Under the pieces are notes generated by a model, which saw nothing but the letters and a program-made list of their open reading frames with translations, did no database searches and had not been told where the DNA came from. A stretch of 64,000 nt of DNA from Alphaproteobacteria bacterium MarineAlpha11_Bin1 (GTDB lineage Bacteria; Pseudomonadota; Alphaproteobacteria; MPNO01; UBA830). The stretch is taken from positions 62,001-126,000 of the forward strand of contig PTJZ01000012.1 of the NCBI GenBank assembly GCA_002937455.1, given 5' to 3'. Positions 18,745 through 28,595 of this stretch are shown piece after piece. How positions within the stretch are numbered: position 1 is the first letter of the stretch; the number at the start of each line of letters is the position of its first letter. The position numbers and the translations under genes are program-made.

Positions 18745-19009
18745 ATTTCCAAATGGATACCAAGTCCGTTATCAATCTCGCGCTAGATAGTTATCCGGGT
18801 TAACTACTCTTCTTCGATTCCACAGTACCATTACGTCTGCTGCTCTCTAACCAAAAATTCTTGCAGGTTGGCGAGCGTGGTATGCTGTGGAACGGCGCGT
18901 ATCGTCACGAGCATTTGCTACTAGATGAAGCATTCAGTGTAGCGGAACCCACGTTAGCCTTATTAGAAAAAATACTTCGGTGGAAGACGCTTTTATTGAC
19001 TCACCGATT
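18745..19009. other. Intergenic, nothing recognised
   Basis: 265 bases between the AsmA-like gene and the GST stop. Short open frames here have no start signal and no family resemblance. No terminator is visible. Confidence 0.4.
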
Positions 19010-19621
19010 TTACGTGTTCTCGGGCGGCAACGACTTTATCACCGCGGGAAGATCTTCCATCCGCTGGAACCAACCACGAAGATTAGGGTGCTCCGTCCTC
19101 CAGCTGAAATGCGGTATCCGGCGTTCTAAATCTAACGCGCAGAAAAGAAGAATCTGAGGCTTAGTCAAACCAATTTGAAAAACCTTATCGTAAATCGCTC
19201 CTTCAAAGTAATCGGCGAGCCTAATTGCGCGGCGTCTTTCATGATCAAGTACCTCGGAGGATTGTTTCTCCGGTGGACGTTTTATCTCACGCGCCCAGAC
19301 CGAAGTGCCATCGAGCATGCTCCGGGCAGTCGCTTCGAAGCGCCGAAATGGCCAATGTTCGTCGCCTTCTGGGACGCTATAGTTGCGTGGCATCACCAGT
19401 GCATCGAAATAGTCTACAATAAGGTCTGTTTCTTCCATTCCAGTACCATCGGCTAACATAAGAAACGGGACCCTTCCTGACGGGTTAACCGACAGGAGCG
19501 GATCTTCGGGCTGTCGGGTACGTGTCCAAACCAGATCGACCTGGTCCGATAGGCCCTTATCATGCATTACAATCATAGCTAAACGAGCATAAGGGGACGT
19601 GGTTGTGACATAGAGTTTCAT
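19010..19621 (-). CDS. Glutathione S-transferase family protein
   Basis: A 203-residue GST. The N-terminal thioredoxin-like domain shows the SPYARLAMIV active-site segment (Ser/Tyr at residues 9-10), a cis-proline loop GRVPFLML (about 49-56) and the ETDLIVDYFD segment that binds the glutathione gamma-glutamyl group. The C-terminal half is helical. The length is normal. It sits directly downstream of tyrS (18-base gap, same strand), so it may be read through from the tyrS promoter. No substrate can be given. Confidence 0.88.
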   Translation of the reverse strand: MKLYVTTTSPYARLAMIVMHDKGLSDQVDLVWTRTRQPEDPLLSVNPSGRVPFLMLADGTGMEETDLIVDYFDALVMPRNYSVPEGDEHWPFRRFEATARSMLDGTSVWAREIKRPPEKQSSEVLDHERRRAIRLADYFEGAIYDKVFQIGLTKPQILLFCALDLERRIPHFSWRTEHPNLRGWFQRMEDLPAVIKSLPPENT

Positions 19622-19639
19622 GCGGCTATCCCCGGTGAA

Positions 19640-20896
19640 TCAGGTCTGTCTGATCAGCACATGTCGCTTCTTGCCGGCTGATAGTTTTATTACGCCATCA
19701 CCATCCGCATCGGCGGCCGAAACTATCGAGTTTTCATCAACGATTTTTACATCGTTTAACCGCGCGCCACCCCCGCGGATCAGTCGGCGGGCTTCACCGT
19801 TAGTTTTAACAAGTCCAGCTCGAGCGAACATGGAAAATGCAGCGATCCCATCTGCAAGCTCAATGGCCGAGATATTGACCGTCGGTAGTCCCTTTGCAGT
19901 TTGTCCATGTTCAAATGTCTCTGCCGCCGTAAAAGCAACTTTCTCGGCGGCAGAACGTCCGTGACACATCGCGGTGGTCTCCGTCGCTAAGATCTTTTTG
20001 GCCTCGTTGATTTCCATATCCCGCAGGGTCTCCAGTTTTTGGATTTCATCCAACGGCAAATCGGTAAATAGGCGCAAGAAATTCCCAACATCCGCATCAG
20101 CGGTGTTGCGCCAGAACTGCCAGTATTCGTAAGGGCTCACCCGGTCAGAATTAAGCCAAACAGCACCATCGACCGTCTTGCCCATTTTTGTACCGGAGTC
20201 GTTGGTAATTAGTGGCGAGGTAAGACCAAACGTCTGAGCTTTATCGACACGGCGAGCAAGTTCTACCCCATTCACGATGTTGCCCCATTGATCTGACCCT
20301 CCCATCTGTAGGATGCAGCCGTAGCGTCGATTAAGCTCCATGAAATCGTATGCTTGGAGGATCATGTAGTTAAATTCTAGGAATGACATGGGCTGTTTGC
20401 GCGATAGGCGTAGTTTTACCGATTCAAAACTAAGCATTCGATTAACGGAAAAATGCTGTCCATAATCTCGGAGGAATGGGATGTAGGCCAGCCTGTCTAG
20501 CCAGTCCGCATTATCGACAATGATTGCGTCAGTCGAATCTTCACCAAACTTAAGAAATTTTTCAAATATGCCCTGAATGCTTCTTTTGTTAGAAGCGATG
20601 GCTTCGTCGGTAATCAATTGACGTGCCTCGTCCTTCCCGGAGGGATCACCAACCTTTGTAGTACCGCCACCCATCAATACGATTGGCTTATGTCCGGATT
20701 TCTGGAACCACCGAAGCAACATAATTGGCAGTAGTGAGCCCACATGCAAGGAATCAGCCGTGCAGTCGAAGCCGATATAACAAGTCTTTGGCTGCCCTTC
20801 ATCAAGTGTTTCATCCAGAGCCACAATATCGGTGCACTGATGCACGAAGCCCCGCTCTGTTACGTTTCTCAAAAAGTCGGATTTTGGGTCGGTCAT
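19640..20896 (-). CDS. tyrS: Tyrosyl-tRNA synthetase
   Basis: Class I aminoacyl-tRNA synthetase that charges tRNA-Tyr; 418 residues, normal for bacteria. The HIGH motif is HVGS at 51-54 and the KMSKS motif is KMGKT (near 238, [12 protein letters not shown]). GSDQWGN near 200 belongs to the tyrosine-binding site. The C-terminal S4-like RNA-binding domain is present ([20 protein letters not shown]). It is divergent from the deacetylase-anmK pair, the usual tyrS/anmK arrangement in alphaproteobacteria. Confidence 0.97.
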   Translation of the reverse strand: MTDPKSDFLRNVTERGFVHQCTDIVALDETLDEGQPKTCYIGFDCTADSLHVGSLLPIMLLRWFQKSGHKPIVLMGGGTTKVGDPSGKDEARQLITDEAIASNKRSIQGIFEKFLKFGEDSTDAIIVDNADWLDRLAYIPFLRDYGQHFSVNRMLSFESVKLRLSRKQPMSFLEFNYMILQAYDFMELNRRYGCILQMGGSDQWGNIVNGVELARRVDKAQTFGLTSPLITNDSGTKMGKTVDGAVWLNSDRVSPYEYWQFWRNTADADVGNFLRLFTDLPLDEIQKLETLRDMEINEAKKILATETTAMCHGRSAAEKVAFTAAETFEHGQTAKGLPTVNISAIELADGIAAFSMFARAGLVKTNGEARRLIRGGGARLNDVKIVDENSIVSAADADGDGVIKLSAGKKRHVLIRQT

Positions 20897-21072
20897 AGTC
20901 AGGGTCCGTATTTCGATAAGCGCTGTTTCCTATCACAGGGGTCCCGCGAAATCCACGCCGGGCCTATACTATTGGAACCGTCGTTATTAGACTCTCTTGG
21001 GTCAGCCGTAAAATTAATTGCAGACTTCAACTCCTAACGCCAGACTGAATAATGAATGAAGGGTAGAGATTG

Positions 21073-21945
21073 ATGGAACCTGGTAGATACGGACCTTTCT
21101 CCTATAAACCAATCAACCGGCGGCCTAAAGTTGTCTGGCCAGATGGTAACCACATCGCTCTCTGGATAGTGCCCAATATAGAAACATTTCCGTTGAACGA
21201 ACCGATACCAGGGGGAACGGGTATTACGCCAGACGTGATCAACTGGGCATCACGGGATTATGGCGCCCGGGTAGGTATTTTTCGAATTATGGAAGTGATG
21301 GATAGACATGGCATTCGGGGGACGGTCGCGCTTAACAGCGAAGTCTGCGACGACTATCCAGAGATAATTGATGACGCCATGGATCGCAACTGGGAGTTTA
21401 TGGGGCATAACCAATCGAATAGTCGTTATATCCATACGATGGAGGATCAACTAGGCCGTCAACTGGTTTCGGAAACCCTTGATCGGATTGAACAATCGAC
21501 CGGTATCCGGCCCAAAGGATGGCTGTCGAGTGGACTTCAGCAAAACTGGACCACACTGGACGCGCTGATTGACTGCGGCGTCAAATACGTCGCAGATTTC
21601 ATCAACGATGATCAACCCTATTTGATGAATGTGAACAGCCGCCAAATCTGTTCAATCCCGTATTCAACAGAAATTAACGATCTTCCGCAGTTTTTGAGGA
21701 TGAATCGGACGAGCGAGGAGTTCACTCAGATGATACGTCATCAGTTCGATACCCTTTATCGCGAAAGCTTAGAAAGCGGTTCAGGACGGGTGATGGCTAT
21801 CTGTTTGCACCCGTTCGTTATTGGAGTTCCCCATCGCATTCAGGCTCTGGAAGATGCCCTGTCTTACATCAGTAGACATGACGGAGTTTGGAAAACAACC
21901 GGTACCGAGATCATAGAGCACTACCTGATGGGCGAGACCTTTTAA
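21073..21945 (+). CDS. Polysaccharide deacetylase family protein (CE4, PuuE-like)
   Basis: A 290-residue NodB-like hydrolase related to PuuE allantoinases. Family features include NIETFPLNEP near residue 40, a conserved R-I-M-E-V-M-D-R-H-G helix (about 75-85), WEFMGHNQSN near 115, and the late ICLHPFVIGVPHR segment. The usual Asp of the first motif appears as Glu (NIE), as is common in this PuuE-like branch. I start at the ATG at 21073; a TTG one codon upstream is less likely. The stop is 2 bases before the GTG start of anmK, so the genes are probably cotranslated, which would fit a cell-wall role, but allantoin-type substrates are not excluded. Confidence 0.85.
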   Translation: MEPGRYGPFSYKPINRRPKVVWPDGNHIALWIVPNIETFPLNEPIPGGTGITPDVINWASRDYGARVGIFRIMEVMDRHGIRGTVALNSEVCDDYPEIIDDAMDRNWEFMGHNQSNSRYIHTMEDQLGRQLVSETLDRIEQSTGIRPKGWLSSGLQQNWTTLDALIDCGVKYVADFINDDQPYLMNVNSRQICSIPYSTEINDLPQFLRMNRTSEEFTQMIRHQFDTLYRESLESGSGRVMAICLHPFVIGVPHRIQALEDALSYISRHDGVWKTTGTEIIEHYLMGETF

Positions 21946-21947
21946 GG

Positions 21948-23033
21948 GTGACAGAATTCCGGCCTATATGGGCACTAGGTCTTATGAGCGGCACGTCTAT
22001 AGATGGTATAGACGCTGCCCTAGTCCAGACAGATGGCGAAAAGATCTTCAATTTCGGGCCGGCGTGCACCGTGCCCTATTCCTTCGCCCTTGAGCAGTCG
22101 ATTAGATCAGCTCTCGGAAAGCAGAGTGAAAACGGGGAATTAGTCCGCAATCTTACGGATGCTCATGCGTCCGCCGTAGAAAACATCCTTTCAAAACACC
22201 CAACATATAAGGAAAAAATCCAGCTAATAGGCCTACACGGCCATACCCTATTTCACTCACCAGACGAAGGTGTCACCATCCAGGCCGGTGATGGAGAGAG
22301 ACTCGCAAAAAAAACTGGTTACGACGTTGTATACGACTTCCGCTTTGCTGACGTAGCGTCAGGCGGTCAAGGTGCTCCGTTAGTTCCGCTTTTCCACGAA
22401 GCCCTTGGCCGGGATTTAGACGGACCGATAGAAGTCGTCAATATTGGTGGAATATCGAACATCACTTGGATTGATCCAGCGGGAGACATGCCGCCGATAG
22501 CGTTCGACACCGGCCCCGGCAATGCCCTGCTGGATGACTGGGTCAGGAGTACTAGCAATTTGATGTACGATCGAGACGGGGTGTTAAGTTCCTGTGGCAC
22601 ACCTCACAGAGATACCCTTTTAAAGCTAATGAACAACCCGTATTTTGATAGACCGCCCCCCAAGTCACTCGACCGGCTATCTTTGAATACAGAGCTCGTA
22701 AATGGCCTCTCTCCTGCGGATGGCGCGGCAACATTGGTACATTTTACCTGCGAAACCATCGCAGGTAATTTCGCGCACGTGCCATCTAAACCGAAAAGGC
22801 TATTAATTACTGGTGGCGGTCGACACAACCCAAACATAATGCGAACTTTAGCTGAAATAGCTGGGCTTCCAGTTTCCCCAGTAGAAGCGGTCAACTGGGA
22901 TGGCGACGCTATTGAAGCACAGGCTTTCGCCTTCTTAGCTGTCCGCTCACTACGTGGTTTACCTTTAAGCCTCCCATCGACCACGGGGGTACCTGAACCG
23001 ACTACAGGAGGCAGGCTGGCACGGACTAGCTAA
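21948..23033 (+). CDS. anmK: 1,6-anhydro-N-acetylmuramic acid kinase
   Basis: AnmK phosphorylates anhydro-MurNAc that is released from the wall, giving MurNAc-6-phosphate for recycling. From the GTG at 21948 (MTEFRPIWALGLMSGTS) the protein is 361 residues, the family's usual size; the longer frame to 21888 overlaps the deacetylase and looks spurious. Seen: GLMSGTSIDGID at the ATP site, HGHTLFH, an aspartate-bearing GGQGAPLVPLFH, DTGPGNALLDDW, and ITGGGRHNPNIM. It lies directly after the deacetylase gene and is divergent from tyrS. Confidence 0.95.
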   Translation: MTEFRPIWALGLMSGTSIDGIDAALVQTDGEKIFNFGPACTVPYSFALEQSIRSALGKQSENGELVRNLTDAHASAVENILSKHPTYKEKIQLIGLHGHTLFHSPDEGVTIQAGDGERLAKKTGYDVVYDFRFADVASGGQGAPLVPLFHEALGRDLDGPIEVVNIGGISNITWIDPAGDMPPIAFDTGPGNALLDDWVRSTSNLMYDRDGVLSSCGTPHRDTLLKLMNNPYFDRPPPKSLDRLSLNTELVNGLSPADGAATLVHFTCETIAGNFAHVPSKPKRLLITGGGRHNPNIMRTLAEIAGLPVSPVEAVNWDGDAIEAQAFAFLAVRSLRGLPLSLPSTTGVPEPTTGGRLARTS

Positions 23034-23223
23034 GAATATTCTGACAAGTTTTTAAAAGTTGCTACGGTCGATCTAAAAACGCCCCGCCCCCCGTATGATC
23101 ACGAATTCTTCCACTTTATAATTCCACAGAAGCAGATATTTCAAAAGGATCCGGGTTTCCGGTACGCACTTTCGCGCTATCATTTGGTCAGTCTATCGGC
23201 CGTTAGTTTCAGTATATCTGATA

Positions 23224-24358
23224 TTAGGTTGAATTACCCGTGTCTTCTTCAACGCCATCTCCGGCCACCCGCTGGGCTAGGGCGGCTGCCATAAAGTCAT
23301 CGAGATCTCCGTCGAGAACGTTTTGAGTATTCGAGGTTTCAACCTCGGTTCGGAGATCTTTTACCATTTGATAAGGATGTAACACATATGACCTGATCTG
23401 ATGTCCCCAGCCGATCTCTGTCTTAGCATCCTGCTCCGCCTGCGCCGCCTCTTCGCGGCGCTGTAGTTCCGCTTCGTACAGGCGTGCTCGCAGCATCCGC
23501 ATCGCCTCAGCCCGGTTACGGTGCTGAGACCGGTCGTTCTGGCATGCGACGACGATGCCAGAGGGAATATGCGTGATACGGATCGCGCTATCCGTAGTAT
23601 TGACGTGCTGTCCACCAGCTCCCTGAGATCGATAGGTATCGATGCGTAGGTCTTTCTCATCAACCGCTATCTCGATGTCGTCATCAATCTCCGGATAAGC
23701 CCAAACCGAAGCGAAGCTAGTGTGACGCCGAGCGCTGGAGTCATAAGGTGATATTCGCACTAAACGATGGACGCCACTTTCTGTTTTTAGCCAGCCATAT
23801 GCATTATGGCCCTGAATCCGGATGGTAGCCGATTTCAATCCGGCTTCTTCCCCTGGACTTTCCTCCATCACTTCAACCTCACACCCATGGGATTCCGACC
23901 ATCTGATGTACATCCGAATCAGCATCTGAGCCCAGTCTTGGCTTTCTGTGCCTCCAGCGCCGGCATGCACCTCGAGGAAACAATCATTGGAGTCGGCTTC
24001 TCCGGACAGAAGGGTCTGAAGTTCCTGTTTAGCCGCTGATTTCTGGAGCTCGTGGAGCGTCTCTTCAGCCTCATTAATAATTTCTCTGTCGCCTTCAACT
24101 TCAGCTATTTCTATTAACTCAACTGTGTCGTTTAGATCCTGCACTAGGGACCAGTATTCCTGAAGCGACCTCTCAACCTGATTACGCTCGCGCATAATTT
24201 TCTGCGCGCGCTCTCGGTTTGTCCAGAGTTCTGGGTCTTCGGCCTGAGAATTGAGCTCGTCTAGTCGTTTAGCTGCATGGTCCGGGTCAAAGGTGCCTCC
24301 TCAGCAGTTCTAGTGACTGCTCGATTTTATCGGCCAGAGCTTGCGTTTCAGCGCGCAT
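23224..24358 (-). CDS. prfB: Peptide chain release factor 2, read through a +1 programmed frameshift
   Basis: RF2 ends translation at UGA and UAA. The ATG at 24358 opens a frame of 23 codons (MRAETQALADKIEQSLELLR then RHL) that stops at a TGA (24289-24287). The next frame begins with GAC at 24288 and continues 354 residues, giving 377 in all, the normal RF2 length. The GGQ motif (SQGAGGQHVN) is present and the tripeptide anticodon is SPY (RISPYDSSARRHTSF) where E. coli has SPF; I recall SPY from other alphaproteobacteria. A plain open frame starting at 24195 lacks the N-terminal part of RF2 and is not the full gene. It follows the PBP1a gene on the minus strand. Confidence 0.95.
24286..24301 (-). 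promoter_or_regulatory. prfB programmed +1 frameshift site
   Basis: AGGAGG (24301-24296) lies three bases before CTT (24292-24290) followed by TGA C. This is the classic prfB arrangement: a Shine-Dalgarno-like element, a slippery CUU and an in-frame UGA. Low RF2 slows termination at the UGA and favours the shift, so RF2 controls its own level. Confidence 0.95.
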
Positions 24359-24430
24359 CTTTCTTTGTTTTCCCCATTCGAATTGAAGTCATATACACAA
24401 GGCAGGCAGTATCCCACTTATGTGTATATA

Positions 24431-26860
24431 TTAGTATAGACCGCGAAGCTTCCTCGTGGGAGTCACACCCCTATTTCCATTCTGAAACTCCCCGCCGCTG
24501 CCGTCGAGCACTTTTCCGGTTCCGGTCGGTATAGTGCCCGGGAGAAAGGCCTCAAGAATCACCCCTCGACGGCCGGACCGCACTGGTTTTCCTGTGCGAT
24601 AATCGACGCGAACGAGTTCAAGACCGGGTGGTATACGAAAAGGGATAGCGGGTTTGTTCGAAAGCGCCGCCTCCATAAAAGATTTAAAAATAGGTGCTGC
24701 AACAGATGATCCTGTTTCCCGCTTACCAAGGGGCTTAGGTGTATCAAACCCTACGTAGACCCCAACCGCTAAATCAGGGGAGAAACCGACGAACCAAGTG
24801 TCTCGGCTCTCATTTGTGGTACCTGTTTTCCCAGCAAGTGGTTTTCCGATAATATTTATTCGCCTACCAGTACCGCGTTTGACTACTCCCTCTAGCATCG
24901 AGACCAACTGGTAAGCTGTTCTTGGGTCTGCTATCTGTTCTCGGTTGTCTGGCAATTGCGGTAGATCTTCGTCCTCCCAAGCGATTTCGTCGCAGCCTAC
25001 ACAGCGGCGATCATCGTGCCGGAAGATAGTTTTCCCTGTTCGATTTTGGATCTTATCAATCAACGTGGGCTGTATACGCTTGCCGCCATTGACCAGCATC
25101 GCATAGGCCGTCGTCATGCGCATCAGAGTAGTTTCGCTAGCCCCCAAGGACATCGAAAGCATAGGCTTAAGATCATCGATAACATTGAAGCGTTTTGCAT
25201 AGTCTACGACAGTCTCCATTCCAATATTTTGGGCTAGGCGAACGGTCATGAGGTTACGCGATTTCTCTATACCTATACGAAGTGGGCTGGCACCATAGAA
25301 TTTCTTTGTGTAGTTGCCCGGCCTCCAGCGTCCGAGGCCGGGCCCCTGATCTATGACAAACGGCGCATCCAGGATCTGGCTAGATGGGGTGAAGCCCTTA
25401 TCCAGAGCGGCCAGATAGACAAAGGGCTTAAACGCCGAGCCTGGCTGACGAAAGGCCTGAGTCACCCGGTTGAATTGACTCAGTTCGGCAGAAAAGCCTC
25501 CTGACATCGCAAGTACGCGCCCGGTATGCGGATCCAGCACCACAATCGCGCCGCTAATTTGTGGGATTTGCCTGAGTGCGTATATGTCGAGGTTTGAGGG
25601 ATCCTTATTATTTTCTTTCGCGACCGATTCAACCGCGATGACATCTCCCAAACTCAATACATCTCGGGGTAATTTAGGGGCTGGACCGGGCTGATCTTTT
25701 TCGTCAAAACGTCGTGCCCAGTTCATTCCCTTCAATGGCAAAATACCCGAGGATTTGTCAGAGAAACCAATTTTTGCGCTTGTGTTAGATAACGATAGTA
25801 CAACAGCGGTCTTCCATTGTTCCACGTCTTCCGGGAGGGCATGCCTAGAAAGCTCACTATGCCAGCCCGGGCGTATATCGATCTGGCCGAGCGGACCGCG
25901 CCAACCATGCCGCCTGTCGTAGGCGGACAGTCCCAAGCGTAAAGACGTGTCAGCGATTTTTTGCAACCGTGAATCTAATGTCGTCCTCACCGAAAGACCG
26001 CCACCATACAGTCCGCGGTCTCCATATGCATCCTGCAGTTCTCGGCGTACCTCTTCAACGAAGTAATCGGCTCTCGCTGCATCCGCTCCACCCGGTGGAC
26101 GCACATCTACAGAATCCGCCATTTCAGCAGAAACAGCTTTTATTGAGATATAACCATTTTCTGCCATTCGGTTTAACACGTAGTTACGACGCGCCCTTGC
26201 CGCAGCAGGTTTGCGGATTGGATGATAGTTGTTTGGGGCTTTGGGCAAACCCGCAAGGAACGCAGCTTCTGCTAAAGTGAGATCATCTAACGATTTATCA
26301 AAATAATTCAGCGCCGCCGCCGCGACCCCATAAGATCCAAAGCCTAGATAAATTTCGTTAAGATAAAGTTCCAATATTTTTTCTTTGGAGAACGCTCGCT
26401 CTATCCTAAGCGCGAGGATAACCTCTTTAACCTTTCTGGCAATGGACACCTCGTTCGTCAGTAGAAAGTTTTTCGCAACCTGTTGCGTAATAGTCGAAGC
26501 CCCAATGGGGCGCCGATCAGTATTTATACGGCGAAGGTTTGTCAGCGTCGCTCGGAGAATACCCGGAAGGTCGATTCCCCAATGGGTATAGAAAGTTTTG
26601 TCCTCCGACGATAGGAATGCCTCAATTACCCTCTTCGGCATCGCCGAAATCGGTACGAAGACGCGTTTCTCGCGCGCGAATTCTGCCATCAGTCGGCCGT
26701 CACCTGCATGGATACGGGTCACCGTCGGCGGGTTGTAGTCAGCGAGTTTTTGGTATTCCGGAAGATCCTTTCCAAAATAATAAAAGCCATAAAGCAGGCC
26801 ACCCACGCCGGCGAATGTCAGTACTACGATCATCAGAAATGCCGCAGCCAAAATTCTCAT
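24431..26860 (-). CDS. mrcA: Penicillin-binding protein 1A (transglycosylase/transpeptidase)
   Basis: A class A PBP of 809 residues that polymerises and cross-links peptidoglycan. One N-terminal membrane segment (3-28) is followed by the GT51 domain with catalytic Glu86 (SSEDKTFYTHWGID) and the ASTITQQVAKN motif, then a long linker and the transpeptidase domain with Ser475-x2-Lys478 (QPGSAFK), Ser534-x-Asn536 and the KTGTT motif at 678-682. It lies between the amidase gene and prfB, all on the minus strand, a conserved alphaproteobacterial order. Gaps of 64 and 72 bases leave room for local promoters. Confidence 0.96.
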   Translation of the reverse strand: MRILAAAFLMIVVLTFAGVGGLLYGFYYFGKDLPEYQKLADYNPPTVTRIHAGDGRLMAEFAREKRVFVPISAMPKRVIEAFLSSEDKTFYTHWGIDLPGILRATLTNLRRINTDRRPIGASTITQQVAKNFLLTNEVSIARKVKEVILALRIERAFSKEKILELYLNEIYLGFGSYGVAAAALNYFDKSLDDLTLAEAAFLAGLPKAPNNYHPIRKPAAARARRNYVLNRMAENGYISIKAVSAEMADSVDVRPPGGADAARADYFVEEVRRELQDAYGDRGLYGGGLSVRTTLDSRLQKIADTSLRLGLSAYDRRHGWRGPLGQIDIRPGWHSELSRHALPEDVEQWKTAVVLSLSNTSAKIGFSDKSSGILPLKGMNWARRFDEKDQPGPAPKLPRDVLSLGDVIAVESVAKENNKDPSNLDIYALRQIPQISGAIVVLDPHTGRVLAMSGGFSAELSQFNRVTQAFRQPGSAFKPFVYLAALDKGFTPSSQILDAPFVIDQGPGLGRWRPGNYTKKFYGASPLRIGIEKSRNLMTVRLAQNIGMETVVDYAKRFNVIDDLKPMLSMSLGASETTLMRMTTAYAMLVNGGKRIQPTLIDKIQNRTGKTIFRHDDRRCVGCDEIAWEDEDLPQLPDNREQIADPRTAYQLVSMLEGVVKRGTGRRINIIGKPLAGKTGTTNESRDTWFVGFSPDLAVGVYVGFDTPKPLGKRETGSSVAAPIFKSFMEAALSNKPAIPFRIPPGLELVRVDYRTGKPVRSGRRGVILEAFLPGTIPTGTGKVLDGSGGEFQNGNRGVTPTRKLRGLY

Positions 26861-26924
26861 ATTTCACCTCCAAGCGGCACCGCGGTCCGCCCCCTCGATA
26901 CTGAGCGCTAAGAATATGGCTATA

Positions 26925-28142
26925 TTAAGGCTGATTAAGAGCTTCCTGACGGTCAAAATATCGGCGTATTGCCCGAGTCATCGCTGTCGCCATCCTCCGG
27001 CGTTGGCCAGGATCCCGCAGCAACCGCTCGTCCGAACGATTAGATAAATATCCAAGTTCGACCAATACGGAGGGAATATCCGGCGCCTTAAGCACCGCAA
27101 AACCGGCAAACCTGTGAGTATTACGCAGCATTTTTCTGACTTTGGATAACTCTGTCACTAATTGGCGGGCGAAAACCGTGGATTCATTCATTGTTTCCCG
27201 CTGAGCGAGGTCGATAAGGATATTAACAACCTCGTTTGACTGCTCGTTCAAGTCCAAACCAGCAATCATGTCAGATTTATTTTCCTTCCTTGCAAGAGCA
27301 GCTGCTTCTTTATCAGACGCCCTTTCGGAGAGAGTATAAACTGACATGCCCCGCACTCGAGGATTGCGGATCGAATCTGCATGGATCGACAAAAAAAGGT
27401 CTGCGCCTGCGGCACGCGCACGGGCAATGCGCTCACGCAGTCGAATAAACACGTCTCGACCCCGCGTCAAACGAACCTCAAACTTGCCTGTCGCCCTTAA
27501 TTGTCGTCGCAATTCCTTAGAAAAGGATAAGACTATATGTTTCTCCCAAACCCCGGACCGACTTATCGCCCCCGGGTCAACTCCTCCGTGTCCAGGGTCG
27601 ATCATAATCACTATCTTCTCACCTGACTTTGACTTCGGCTTAAGCACCGGCGGGCGCAGCCGAGGGGTAGCGTCGGGCCCTGGCTTTGACCGTTTTCCAA
27701 TTCGCGAGTAAGCAGCCATGAATGCGTTTTCTGTTACCCTCTTGATATCCAGAACAATACGATGCGGGCGTCCCGCGGCATTCGGCGGAATCATGAATGC
27801 TTTGGTGATTCGAACTGGTCCTTTGGAGTCCAGAACAACACGGGACAAACCCGGCTTGAATAGCCCGAACCGCATCCCAGTAATTAGTCCACCGCTAGGC
27901 GGGGCCCGAAGTTTCGGTGACCACGTCACCTCGGGCATATCAACGACCACACGATAAGGTCTAGGCAGCGTAAATGTACGGAAATCAAGCGCCCTCGAAA
28001 CTTCCATAACGACCCGTGTTTTACTCGCGTAAACACCGACTCTAACGTCGGAAACCTGCGGAGCCGCAACCGCAGCCTGCACTAGGAACATAGTTGCTCC
28101 CACGATTGCGAAACGGTCGAAAGTAACTCGTATCTTGCACAT
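26925..28142 (-). CDS. amiC: N-acetylmuramoyl-L-alanine amidase with AMIN domain
   Basis: A 405-residue periplasmic amidase that cuts the stem peptide from MurNAc during cell separation. Seen: a signal peptide ending near AAVA-AP (about residue 27), an AMIN domain (about 30-145, VSDVRVGVYASKTRVV) that targets septal wall, a proline-rich linker, and an Amidase_3 domain with zinc ligands in PGHGG, the Glu of GVWEKH and the His of SIHADS; the later Glu of VLVELGYLSN is catalytic. It heads the amidase-mrcA-prfB series. The symbol follows the usual name for AMIN-containing amidases and is an analogy. Confidence 0.93.
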   Translation of the reverse strand: MCKIRVTFDRFAIVGATMFLVQAAVAAPQVSDVRVGVYASKTRVVMEVSRALDFRTFTLPRPYRVVVDMPEVTWSPKLRAPPSGGLITGMRFGLFKPGLSRVVLDSKGPVRITKAFMIPPNAAGRPHRIVLDIKRVTENAFMAAYSRIGKRSKPGPDATPRLRPPVLKPKSKSGEKIVIMIDPGHGGVDPGAISRSGVWEKHIVLSFSKELRRQLRATGKFEVRLTRGRDVFIRLRERIARARAAGADLFLSIHADSIRNPRVRGMSVYTLSERASDKEAAALARKENKSDMIAGLDLNEQSNEVVNILIDLAQRETMNESTVFARQLVTELSKVRKMLRNTHRFAGFAVLKAPDIPSVLVELGYLSNRSDERLLRDPGQRRRMATAMTRAIRRYFDRQEALNQP

Positions 28143-28595
28143 ATTGCGGACCGTCAGAATTTAGACACAACATATATCCGTAAGCGCTGGATTTATACAG
28201 TGAAATCCCTTCAGATATTTGTTGATTATAAGTTGTACCAACAGGGTGTGCAGTCTATCCTAATCAGGCGAACATCCGCGGATGAGACGGAGAAGCCCTC
28301 CGACGCTGACGCGGCCTCCATGCAATCAGCGCCCCTCGACTCGATACTATAAAATTGTCGACCGGCAGCTAGAAACGGCAGAAGGCGGCGCGGTTCAGTC
28401 GCGGTACATAGAACCTAAGGCCGAGCCCGATAATATATTGGGTTCCGCGACCAATTTGCGTCCTTGCCCTGGTGGCGCCCCTTTAGGGAGGCCCCATTTG
28501 GCAGGTTGACGGTGGCGCGGATGGTCTTGCAGGCTCGGCACAAACCCAATCGGTCGTTCGCACCTTGGGGGAGCTGTCGGCATGGAGAATTAAAT
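28143..28595. other. Divergent region and probable rne leader
   Basis: About 450 bases between the amidase gene and rne. A stem is visible: GTCGCG (28398-28403) pairs with CGCGAC (28446-28451), and inside it GAACC (28411-28415) pairs with GGTTC (28441-28445). RNase E mRNAs in enterobacteria carry structured leaders used for autoregulation, so a similar role is possible. I find no promoter with good hexamers. The GGAG about 10 bases before the ATG at 28596 is the likely ribosome binding site. Confidence 0.4.

Noticed and set aside
24431..26860. A new class of PBP because of the long linker between domains
   Set aside because: The linker is within what alphaproteobacterial PBP1a proteins show; all catalytic motifs are normal.
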